From contig JALXER010000259.1 of the NCBI GenBank assembly GCA_027069385.1, positions 1 through 14,108 on the forward strand: a DNA stretch of 14,108 nucleotides, in the 5' to 3' direction. This DNA is from Paracoccaceae bacterium (GTDB lineage Bacteria > Pseudomonadota > Alphaproteobacteria > Rhodobacterales > Rhodobacteraceae). Positions 5,245 through 12,130 of the stretch are shown here, piece by piece (within the stretch, counting starts at the first letter, position 1; every line of letters begins with the position of its first letter). The position numbers and the translations under genes were made by a program. The notes under the pieces were generated by a model, which did no database searches, was not told the DNA's origin, and was given only the letters and a program-made list of their open reading frames with translations.

Positions 5245-7985
5245 TGGCCCAACCTTTCGAGCAAGGCAGGCACATGCACCTGATCGGATTTATAGTTGCC
5301 GGTCATCACATACATGATCAGGTTGACGCCGAAACGCTTGGCGATCTCGCGCTGGCGGTCACCGTCAACGCCGCGGCCAACCGGATAGACCGGCCTGCCA
5401 CTGGGTGAAATCGCCCATGCCGCGGCCCAGTCATTGCCACCAATCACCACCGGCGTTACCCCGTCATTCAGGTTGCGAAACGGTGCGCCTTCGATGGTGG
5501 TCAGGTTGGTGGGGGCCTCTACCCACAGGGTGCCGTCACGCCAGCGCCCGGGGAAAACCTCTAACAGGTAAAAACTGCGGGTCAGCACATGGTCCTGTTC
5601 AATCGGGGCCAAAGGCGGAATTTCCAGTTGCGCGGCAATGCGTTGCAGGATCAGGCCATTGGCCGAGCCACCGCCGAACCCGCCGCCAAGCTGCGCGTCG
5701 CGGGTATCAAACAGGATCATGCCGCCATTGCGCATATAGGCGTTGACCTTGGCCACCGCATCGGCGCTAAGCGCGGGCTGCTGCGCGGTAATCGGCCAGT
5801 ACAGGAACGGAACAAGCGAGATATCATCGGTTTCCAGATCAATCGCCATCGGGTCGATCGGTTCGATCGAGGTGCGCCGCTTTAGCGTATCCGCAAGCCC
5901 GTACAGCCCGGCGCGGCTGATCAGGTCGACGTGCTCGTCACCGGTAACCACATAGGCCAGCACCACGTTGTTTGCGGCCAGCAGCGCGCGGTCGTCTTGC
6001 GCGCGGGCATCCTGCGCGCCATAGGCCAGCACGGCCACCATGATCCCCGCCGCCGCCCGGGCGCCAACCAGACGCCCCGAGACAAACAGCGTCGCCAGAA
6101 TATCGAGGCTAAGCAGCAGCAGCGCCACCGCCAGCAGCACCGGTTTAAGCGGCGTTTCCACCTGCTCGCCAAAGCCGTCGCGCGTTACGCCGCTTGCCAG
6201 CCCCGACAGCGGTTCCAGCACCGTATCGGGGGCCAGCAGGTTGATGGCGACCTCGCGTTCCTGACTGGTGTAATACCCCGGCGGCGTTGCGGCATCGCGC
6301 GGGCCATTAGCCAGCGTTTCACCGGCGACCGAGGGCAGATCCTGACCGCTGGTCAAATCGCCGAACCCGTCCAGCACCTCGCGCGGGGCCCATGTCTGGC
6401 CCAGCAGATCGTCTACCTCGGCCGCGCCGCCACCGGCGCTGACCGACAGGCGCGACAGCATATCGACGAACAGGCCCGACAGCGGCAGGCTGGACCATTC
6501 GGCATTGGCGGTAACGTGGAACAGAATAATCCGCCCTGCCCCCATGCGCATACCGGTAACCAGCGGCGTGCCGTCCTCTAGCGCGGCCATCACATGTTCG
6601 GGCAGATCGGGGCCGGGCTGGGCCAGAACCTGCGCCCTGATTTCCACCTCGTCGGGGGTGCGCAGACCGGCAAACGGGCTGGTTTCGGGGAAGGGGCGCA
6701 GGCGTTTGGGCGTGGTCCATGTCATGGCGCCGCCAAGGGTCCGGCCACCGGCGCGCAACGGCACCGGCAACAGCGGATCGGGGGCCATGCCCGGGCCGGT
6801 GCCCGCCGCCAGCCGAGGCCCGGCAAAGCGCAGCAAGGTGCCGCCATTCTGGACAAATTCCAGCACTTTCGCGGTTTCCTCGGGCGACAGGCGGTCCACA
6901 TCGGCAAAGACCAGCACATCGGGCGCGGCCAGCAACAGGTCATCCAGACCGGCCTCGATCACTTCGGCGGTGGGTTCCAGCGCCTTGCGCAAAAAGAACA
7001 GCGAGGAAACCAGTTGCGGCCCTTCCTCCATGCGGCGCGGCGAATAGAGCGCCACCTTGCGCCGTTGCAGCCCCGAATCGGCCAGCATCACCGCACCGGC
7101 CGAATGCACCCCCAGCACGGTGATCGACCCAATGCGGTTGCGCAGTTCCAGCGGCATCTCCAGCGTCACATCAATGCGGGTCTCGTCAGGGGCAAACTCG
7201 GCTTCGGCACGCCAAAGCACCCCCTGAAACCCCTCGGGCGTCGGGCCGTTGGCCAGCAGGGTTACCGGTTGGGCCTGTCCGGCGCGTTCGCGCAGCACCG
7301 GCACGCTTAGCCCGTCTTCGGACAGTTGCGCGGGCAGCAGCGCAAGGCGCGGGGTTTGCGCCCCGACCACGCTGACCGGCCCCTGTTCCAGCAGCACCGA
7401 GGACAGCGCATCGCCCTGCCCCAGCCCGTCACTGATCCAGATAGTCTCGAACGGGTCTTGCGGGTGCGCGGCCAGCCACGCCGCAAACCCCTGACGGTCC
7501 GGCGCAAAGGGCGCGGGATGCAGCCCCGCCACCAGCCCGACCCAGTCTTGCGCGGCGGTAAAGGCCAGTTCGGAGTCAACGGGCAACGGATCGCTTAGCA
7601 GACGCACCGACACATTGCGGTTGTCGCGCGTAGCACCGGCCAGAATTTCTGAAAGGCGTTGCTGGCGCGCGTCCCAGTCCTGCGCGCTGGCCCAGCCCGC
7701 ATCCATCAGCACCAGCAACCGCCCCGAACCGCCGGTGGTCGGGCGCGGGTTCAGCACCGGTTCGGCAAAGGCAACAATCGCCGCCCCGATCGCCGCCAGA
7801 CGCAGCAACAACAGCCACCACGGGGTATTCTTGGGGGTGCTTTCCGGGTCTTTCAACCCCAGCAGCAGCCGCACACCGGGAAAGCGCCGATGGCTGGGCG
7901 ATGGCGGCACGGCGCGCAGCATCCACCACAGCACCGGCAGGATAATCAACGCCAACAGCATTGCGGGAAACAGGAAACCGATCAT
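5241..7985 (-). CDS. BatA-like N-terminal membrane protein with C-terminal DUF4159
   Basis: 914 aa from the chosen ATG at 7985. This ATG forms TGATG with the DUF58 stop and has agagg seven bases upstream. An in-frame ATG at 8015 would add ten residues (MAVHGDRGAL) that do not look like the family start. Seen: BatA-type N-terminus with TMs at about 2-24 and 56-77 and positive residues between them; a VWA-like region (about 89-220) whose metal-site motif is degraded to DAGWA (95-99); a GATase-like region (about 320-510); TM3 at about 614-636; then a second hydrophobic segment (about 645-660) ending ARAQDD like a signal-peptide cleavage site; then DUF4159 (about 668-914). The positive-inside rule puts the VWA-like and DUF4159 parts in the periplasm. 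It looks like a fusion of two envelope proteins. Role unknown. It overlaps both neighbours and is surely co-translated with them. Confidence 0.88.
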   Translation of the reverse strand: MIGFLFPAMLLALIILPVLWWMLRAVPPSPSHRRFPGVRLLLGLKDPESTPKNTPWWLLLLRLAAIGAAIVAFAEPVLNPRPTTGGSGRLLVLMDAGWASAQDWDARQQRLSEILAGATRDNRNVSVRLLSDPLPVDSELAFTAAQDWVGLVAGLHPAPFAPDRQGFAAWLAAHPQDPFETIWISDGLGQGDALSSVLLEQGPVSVVGAQTPRLALLPAQLSEDGLSVPVLRERAGQAQPVTLLANGPTPEGFQGVLWRAEAEFAPDETRIDVTLEMPLELRNRIGSITVLGVHSAGAVMLADSGLQRRKVALYSPRRMEEGPQLVSSLFFLRKALEPTAEVIEAGLDDLLLAAPDVLVFADVDRLSPEETAKVLEFVQNGGTLLRFAGPRLAAGTGPGMAPDPLLPVPLRAGGRTLGGAMTWTTPKRLRPFPETSPFAGLRTPDEVEIRAQVLAQPGPDLPEHVMAALEDGTPLVTGMRMGAGRIILFHVTANAEWSSLPLSGLFVDMLSRLSVSAGGGAAEVDDLLGQTWAPREVLDGFGDLTSGQDLPSVAGETLANGPRDAATPPGYYTSQEREVAINLLAPDTVLEPLSGLASGVTRDGFGEQVETPLKPVLLAVALLLLSLDILATLFVSGRLVGARAAAGIMVAVLAYGAQDARAQDDRALLAANNVVLAYVVTGDEHVDLISRAGLYGLADTLKRRTSIEPIDPMAIDLETDDISLVPFLYWPITAQQPALSADAVAKVNAYMRNGGMILFDTRDAQLGGGFGGGSANGLILQRIAAQLEIPPLAPIEQDHVLTRSFYLLEVFPGRWRDGTLWVEAPTNLTTIEGAPFRNLNDGVTPVVIGGNDWAAAWAISPSGRPVYPVGRGVDGDRQREIAKRFGVNLIMYVMTGNYKSDQVHVPALLERLGQ

Positions 7986-8863
7986 CAGCGCGCCTCTATC
8001 GCCATGTACAGCCACAGCAACGCCGCGCGCGCCGAACTGGCCGTATCATGGCGCAGGTAATACCAGCCCACCCGACGGGCAAATTCGGCCAGACGGGCCG
8101 AGCGTTCTTCCAGCCGGTCGCGATAGGCCTCGCGCAGGGCCTTGGCGCGGCGGGTTTCGAAATCGACCGCGCCCGACATGCTTTCGAAAATGATACGCCC
8201 GTCAAAGGGAAAACTTTCCTCGGTCGGGTCCAGCACATGCAGGATGCAGCCCTCGCCGCCCGCATTGCCATGCGCCGACAGCGCCGGAAAAATGGCGTCT
8301 TCCGGCCCCATGAAATCGGAAATGAATATCCGGTGGCCAAACACGCGCTGGTCGGGCAACGGCAGGCTGCCGTAATCGTCGCCCGCGTCGGCCTCGGCCA
8401 GAGACAGCGCCATTTGCTGCAATTTGGTTTCGCCGGTGCCCGGCCGCCCGGCGCGGGTTTCGAGCAACGCCACCCGCTCGCCGCCTTTTACCAGCAGGCT
8501 TGCCAGTGCCAGCGTCAGCACCTGCGCGCGCGCCGCCTTGGTCTCGACACCCTTTTTACCGGCATAGTCCATCGATTGCGAGGCATCGCACCAAAAGGCC
8601 ACGCTTTGCGCCGCTTCCCATTCGTGTTCACGGATGAACAGCGCATCCCCCTGCGCCGAACGCCGCCAGTCGATATTGGCGGCGCTATCGCCGGGCATGG
8701 CGTGGCGATATTGCCAGAAGCTCTCGCCGCTGCCGGCCCGTTTGCGCCCGTGCACCCCTATGGCAACGCTGGCCGCCAGTCGTTCGGCATAGGCCAGAAC
8801 CGGCGGCAGGGCACCGGCCAGAACCTGCGCACGATCGCGGAGATGTTGGCTGTTCAGGCTCAC
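7985..8863 (-). CDS. DUF58 domain protein (VWA-like MoxR partner)
   Basis: 292 aa. DUF58 proteins are encoded next to MoxR ATPases and carry a VWA-type fold; they are thought to act as adaptors or substrates of the ATPase. Seen: the DUF58 signature RAGSGESF (42-49), then YRHAMPGDSAANIDWRRSA (52-70) and the LFIREHE-type segment (75-81); a complete metal-site motif DASQS (93-97); and ISDF with Asp183 as the third metal-site loop. No membrane segment or signal peptide is evident, so it is probably cytoplasmic or peripheral, unlike the two large proteins downstream. The start is GTG at 8863 within GTGA, overlapping the moxR stop by 4 bases. The last base of its stop is the first base of the next ATG (TGATG). 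The family assignment is firm, while the biochemical role remains open for the whole family. Confidence 0.92.
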   Translation of the reverse strand: MSLNSQHLRDRAQVLAGALPPVLAYAERLAASVAIGVHGRKRAGSGESFWQYRHAMPGDSAANIDWRRSAQGDALFIREHEWEAAQSVAFWCDASQSMDYAGKKGVETKAARAQVLTLALASLLVKGGERVALLETRAGRPGTGETKLQQMALSLAEADAGDDYGSLPLPDQRVFGHRIFISDFMGPEDAIFPALSAHGNAGGEGCILHVLDPTEESFPFDGRIIFESMSGAVDFETRRAKALREAYRDRLEERSARLAEFARRVGWYYLRHDTASSARAALLWLYMAIEAR

Positions 8864-9870
8864 GCGGCGGCGGCCCGGTTGGTGGCGCGTTCCACCAGAT
8901 CGGCGATGACTTCGTGCAGGTTGATATCCTCGGCCCGCGCGGCAAACCCCAGCGCCATACGGTGGATCAGCACCGGATGGGCCAGCGCTGCCACATCCTC
9001 GGCCGAGGGGGCCAGACGGCCGGTAATCAGCGCGCGCGCCCGCACCGCCAGCATCAGGGCCTGCGCGGCACGCGGCCCCGGCCCCCAGATCACCGCCTTG
9101 TTGACCAGATCGGTTGCGCCCTCCTCGTTCGGGCGGGCCGAGCGCACAAGGTTCAGGATCATATCGACAATGCTGTCCCCCACCGGCATCCGGCGGATAA
9201 GCTGCTGGGCGGCGATCAGGCTTTGCGCATCAAAAACCGGTTCGATGCTGCTGTCCTGCACGCCCGTGGTGGCCAGAATAATCGCGCGTTCATCGTCGCG
9301 GTCGGGGTAATCCACATCGATCTGCATCAAGAACCGGTCAAGCTGCGCTTCGGGCAAGGGATAGGTGCCCTCTTGCTCGATCGGGTTCTGGGTGGCAAGC
9401 ACATGAAAGGGCTCGGGCAGGTCAACGCGTTGGCCCGCCACGGTGACATGATGTTCCTGCATGGCCTGAAGCAAGGCGGACTGGGTGCGCGGGCTGGCAC
9501 GGTTGATCTCGTCGCCCATCAGCAACTGGCAAAACACCGGCCCCCTGATAAACCGGAAAGAGCGCGTGCCGTCGTCAGCGGTTTCCAGCACCTCGGAACC
9601 CAGAATATCAGCGGGCATCAGGTCGGGGGTAAACTGCACGCGGTTGCCTTGCAAGCCCAGCACGGTTCCCAGCGCTTCAACCAGCAGGGTTTTGGCCAGC
9701 CCCGGCACGCCAACCAGCAGGCCATGCCCGCCGCAAAGCACGGTTATCAGGGTCTGGTCAACCACGGCATTTTGCCCGATCACCTTGCGCGCAATCATTT
9801 TTTTGGCTTCGGCCAGTTGTGCGGTAACCGCTTTGATCTGCTCTATGGCCGGGCCGGTTGCGTCGCTCAT
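8860..9870 (-). CDS. MoxR family AAA+ ATPase
   Basis: 336 aa, usual MoxR length. MoxR ATPases are chaperone-like AAA+ hexamers that assemble or activate partners bearing VWA domains. Seen: Walker A GVPGLAKT (54-61), Walker B LLMGDEINRA (116-125; Asp120, Glu121), the sensor-1 segment ATQNPIEQEGTYPLPEAQLD (159-178) with Asn162, and a C-terminal lid with GPGPRAAQAL, the position of the sensor-2 arginine in the MoxR family. The start is ATG with a good ribosome-binding site (AAAGGA, eight bases upstream). It is the first gene of the five-gene minus-strand operon and is coupled to DUF58 by a 4-base overlap. The promoter must lie in 9871-9977, shared with the divergent DUF1285 gene. No gene symbol is given because moxR covers several paralogous subfamilies. 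Confidence 0.95.
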   Translation of the reverse strand: MSDATGPAIEQIKAVTAQLAEAKKMIARKVIGQNAVVDQTLITVLCGGHGLLVGVPGLAKTLLVEALGTVLGLQGNRVQFTPDLMPADILGSEVLETADDGTRSFRFIRGPVFCQLLMGDEINRASPRTQSALLQAMQEHHVTVAGQRVDLPEPFHVLATQNPIEQEGTYPLPEAQLDRFLMQIDVDYPDRDDERAIILATTGVQDSSIEPVFDAQSLIAAQQLIRRMPVGDSIVDMILNLVRSARPNEEGATDLVNKAVIWGPGPRAAQALMLAVRARALITGRLAPSAEDVAALAHPVLIHRMALGFAARAEDINLHEVIADLVERATNRAAAA

Positions 9871-9977
9871 TAACTCTTTCCTTTCAAATATTTCCCCCTA
9901 GTTTAACGCCTGTGCTGGATTCGTCTAGCAATGCTGCTAGTCTAAGCGCAGTTTTTCGCCACCAAAGGGGCAAATTG
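9871..9977. promoter_or_regulatory. divergent intergenic region, moxR operon / DUF1285
   Basis: This 107-base spacer must carry promoters for both directions. A perfect 6-bp inverted repeat, ctagca (9925-9930) and tgctag (9935-9940), sits near its middle and could be an operator or part of a promoter. Candidate hexamers on the minus strand (ttgcta, then ttaaac about 19 bases later) are weak. On the plus strand I see no convincing -35/-10 pair. Only the two ribosome-binding sites (aaagg for moxR, aaagggg for DUF1285) are clear. Confidence 0.45.
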
Positions 9978-10562
9978 ATGGAAAAACCCGATCAAAATCC
10001 CGTCAACGCCGATAGTCTGATCAAGGCGGCACGCCAGATCAAATCACGCGGGCCCGCACCGGTTCACCTTTGGAACCCCGATTACTGCGGCGAGATGGAC
10101 ATGCGCATCGCGCGCGATGGCACCTGGTTTTACATGGGCACGCCGATTGGCCGCAAACCGCTGGTCAAGCTGTTTGCCAACATCCTGCGGCGCGATGGCG
10201 ACGACTATTTTCTGGTAACGCCGGTCGAAAAGGTCGGCATCACGGTAGAGGACGCCCCGTTTGTCGCGGTCGATTTCGAGGTTACCGGTCAGGGCAAAGA
10301 CCAGATTCTGACCTTTACCACCCAGACCGACGACGTGGTGCGCGCCGACGCCGACCACCCGATCCGCGTGCAGTTTCAGGCCGATACGCCCTCACCCTAT
10401 GTGCTGGTGCGCACCAATCTGGAAGCCCTGATCGACCGCAAGAGCTTTTACCGGCTGGTGGAACTGGGCGTTACGCACCTAATCGACGGGCAAGACTGGT
10501 TTGGCGTCTGGTCAGCCGGCACGTTCTTTCCACTGGCACGGGCATCCGGGTTGTCACTGTAA
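9978..10562 (+). CDS. DUF1285 domain-containing protein
   Basis: 194 aa. The protein matches the DUF1285 family: PAPVHLWNP (26-34), YCGEMDMRIARDGTWFYMGT (36-55), PIGR (56-59) and YFLVTPVEKVGITVEDAPF (77-95) are its conserved blocks. Members are small soluble proteins with solved structures but no assigned activity. No signal peptide or membrane segment is visible. The start is placed at the ATG at 9978, preceded by aaagggg seven bases upstream. The frame stays open upstream to 9858, but that extension would overlap moxR, lies in the promoter region and gives non-family sequence. Divergent from the moxR operon and 41 bases before the LytTR gene. From memory, relatives often have a Nudix CoA pyrophosphatase and a CCA-adding enzyme downstream of DUF1285; neither is present here. 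Confidence 0.9.
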   Translation: MEKPDQNPVNADSLIKAARQIKSRGPAPVHLWNPDYCGEMDMRIARDGTWFYMGTPIGRKPLVKLFANILRRDGDDYFLVTPVEKVGITVEDAPFVAVDFEVTGQGKDQILTFTTQTDDVVRADADHPIRVQFQADTPSPYVLVRTNLEALIDRKSFYRLVELGVTHLIDGQDWFGVWSAGTFFPLARASGLSL

Positions 10563-10603
10563 AGATTTTTTGCGTTTTGCAAAAAATTCATTTAAATTAA
10601 TGG
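10563..10603. promoter_or_regulatory. AT-rich spacer with 8-bp hairpin before the LytTR gene
   Basis: ttttttgc (10566-10573) and gcaaaaaa (10579-10586) are perfect reverse complements over a 5-base loop, four bases after the DUF1285 stop. The same stretch contains a possible promoter for the next gene: TTGCGT (10570-10575), 17 bases, TAAATT (10593-10598). If used, transcription would begin almost at the annotated ATG, meaning either a leaderless mRNA or a start further downstream. No Shine-Dalgarno is seen before 10604. The A/T-rich character stands out from the GC-rich surroundings. Confidence 0.35.
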
Positions 10604-11554
10604 ATGACTCGTGTATTGTGCCGCAACCCTATTTTACCGTGCGACACCTTGACAATCCTGACCACAATTCAACTGAAAATCATCAGCGCTTTCAAAGCGT
10701 TGGACGGCTTTCTTGTTCGGCAAAACAACAAGGCCCATACGCGACTGGAGACGCTGTATCAAAAGTTTGACCGCGAACGCACCGCCAGTTTCAAGGACAG
10801 TCTTGAGGCAAGTTGGCAAATCGCCCTGATCAGCATCATGGCCATCGAATTCCTGTTTGCCTTTTTCGGGATTTTCGGCGTTCTGGCGGTTACCGGCGGG
10901 TTTAACACTGCAAATGACCAGATGCTTATTTCCACCTGGCTGTTCTGGATCGTGTGCATGGTTATTGCCATCGTTTCGGGCACCCTGTGCTGGACGATTG
11001 TCGGGGCGTTCCACGTCTGGAAGAACCTTAGCTTTTGGGTGATCACCCCGGTTTATGTGCTGGTGGCCTCTTTGATGGTGGTAGAGAGCATCCGGCTGTT
11101 TTGGCCCTATGCCTCTACCTTTCCGCAAAAACCGTTTCTAACCGACTGGATGATCGGGCTGTTCCTGTATGCCATGGCTACGGTGCTGATCACCTATTAC
11201 AGCATCACCAAAACCAACATTCTGATCTATAAACGTTCGGTGGAGCATAACGCGCTGATGCTGTTGCTGCCGGTGGAAAAACGCGATGAAATCCTGTCGG
11301 TTTCCGCCCAGGACCATTATGTGCTGATCACAACCAAAAAGGGCGAGCATTTGCACCGGTTGGCCCTGAACGAAGCCATCGGGATGATGCCGGTCGATAC
11401 GGGGATCAAGATTCACCGCTCGCACTGGGTGGCCAAAAAGCATATCCGTAAGGTAGTTAAAACCGGCAGCCGCTATTTTGTAGCACTAAGCAACGGGGCA
11501 GAAATCCCGCTTTCCGCGGCCAAAATCGATGACGTTTCGGCCGTGTTGCCCTGA
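10604..11554 (+). CDS. Membrane-anchored LytTR DNA-binding regulator
   Basis: Up to 316 aa. After a charged, helical N-terminal segment (about 30-70) come four predicted membrane helices at about 72-98, 109-135, 143-166 and 182-203. The C-terminal 95 residues form a LytTR domain: DEILSVSAQDHYVLITT (228-244), then KIHRSHWVAKKHI (269-281), the family's IHRS(H/F)-type core, and a final strand-rich NGAEIPLS (297-304). LytTR domains bind DNA with a beta-sheet fold. Here the DNA-binding part stays tethered to the membrane with no receiver domain, so it would be a one-component sensor-regulator whose signal is unknown. The start is uncertain: 10604 has no ribosome-binding site and residues 1-15 look weak, while TTG codons at 10649 and about 10700 are alternatives. 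The gene ends flush against rppH on the other strand. It may regulate itself or a neighbour; no target is proven. Confidence 0.85.
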   Translation: MTRVLCRNPILPCDTLTILTTIQLKIISAFKALDGFLVRQNNKAHTRLETLYQKFDRERTASFKDSLEASWQIALISIMAIEFLFAFFGIFGVLAVTGGFNTANDQMLISTWLFWIVCMVIAIVSGTLCWTIVGAFHVWKNLSFWVITPVYVLVASLMVVESIRLFWPYASTFPQKPFLTDWMIGLFLYAMATVLITYYSITKTNILIYKRSVEHNALMLLLPVEKRDEILSVSAQDHYVLITTKKGEHLHRLALNEAIGMMPVDTGIKIHRSHWVAKKHIRKVVKTGSRYFVALSNGAEIPLSAAKIDDVSAVLP

Positions 11555-12031
11555 TCAGCCCAGCAACTCGGCAAATACCTTGCGGTATATATCGCGTTTG
11601 AACGGGATCACCTTGTCGAGCAGCTCGCCCGCATCCATCCAGCACCAGGTTTCGAATTCGGGGTGGTCGGTGGCGATGTTGATCTGGTCATCGTCGCCCA
11701 GAAAATCCAGCCGGAACCAGCGTTGCTTCTGGCCGCGATAGCGCCCTTTCCACAGTTTTCGCCCCAATTCATAAGGGAAATCATAAGCGTGCCAATGGCG
11801 CGATTCGGCTGATACGGTAACCATATCGGGCCGGATTCCGGTTTCTTCGACCAATTCGCGCAGGGCCGCATCGCGCGGGGTTTCGCCCTTGTCGATCCCG
11901 CCCTGCGGCATCTGCCATGCGTCGCTTTTGAAATCGATCCGGCGGCCGGCAAAGACGCGGCCCCGGGGGTTGACCACCATCAGCCCCGCATTGGGCCGAT
12001 GGGGGAGCGCCAGATATTCGGACTGGTTCAT
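11555..12031 (-). CDS. rppH: RNA pyrophosphohydrolase, Nudix family
   Basis: 158 aa from the ATG at 12031. RppH removes pyrophosphate from the 5' end of mRNA, opening it to RNase E decay; related Nudix enzymes hydrolyse diadenosine polyphosphates. Seen: LPHRPNAGLMVVNPRG (9-24), DAWQMPQGG (37-45) and a complete Nudix box, G44-x5-E50-x7-REL-x-EE-x-G-I ending at residue 66. TWCW and FKRDIYRKVFAEL near the C-terminus also fit the RppH family. An upstream in-frame ATG at 12046 would add five residues. The inner start is preferred because it gives the family's usual N-terminus and has aagg just upstream, while the outer one directly follows a GC-rich hairpin with no ribosome-binding site. Last gene of the envC-ctpA-rppH group. 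Its stop abuts the lytTR stop with no base between. Confidence 0.9.
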   Translation of the reverse strand: MNQSEYLALPHRPNAGLMVVNPRGRVFAGRRIDFKSDAWQMPQGGIDKGETPRDAALRELVEETGIRPDMVTVSAESRHWHAYDFPYELGRKLWKGRYRGQKQRWFRLDFLGDDDQINIATDHPEFETWCWMDAGELLDKVIPFKRDIYRKVFAELLG

Positions 12032-12051
12032 CTTGCCTTGTTCCATAGTTG

Positions 12052-12129
12052 CGGGGCGACCTGCGCCGCCCCGTTTGGGTTACAGCGTTTCGACTTTGCT
12101 TTGACCCATGTCCTAAATAGTCGAAACGC
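12052..12129 (-). repeat. two inverted repeats in the ctpA-rppH gap
   Basis: gcgtttcgact (12085-12095) and agtcgaaacgc (12119-12129) form a perfect 11-bp inverted repeat around a 23-base spacer, starting two bases after the ctpA stop codon in the direction of transcription. A second hairpin, cggggcg (12052-12058) with cgccccg (12067-12073), follows. Neither has a T-tract, so they are not classical terminators. They could stabilise the ctpA 3' end, reduce read-through into rppH, or, for the first with its long spacer, be a two-half-site protein-binding sequence. Confidence 0.55.
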
Positions 12130-12130
12130 G

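Noticed and set aside
7986..8015. Upstream ATG adding ten residues to the BatA/DUF4159 protein
   Set aside because: The ATG at 7985 has a ribosome-binding site (agagg), TGATG coupling and a family-like N-terminus; the ten added residues look like antisense noise within the DUF58 end.
7961..9310. 449-aa open frame on the plus strand opposite DUF58 and moxR
   Set aside because: It is antisense to two well-recognised genes and its translation is rich in His/Gln/Arg with no domain.
10649..10677. Perfect TTGACA as a promoter inside the 5' end of the LytTR gene
   Set aside because: No good -10 follows at 16-18 bases, and using it would remove part of the N-terminal region; kept only as a reason to doubt the start.
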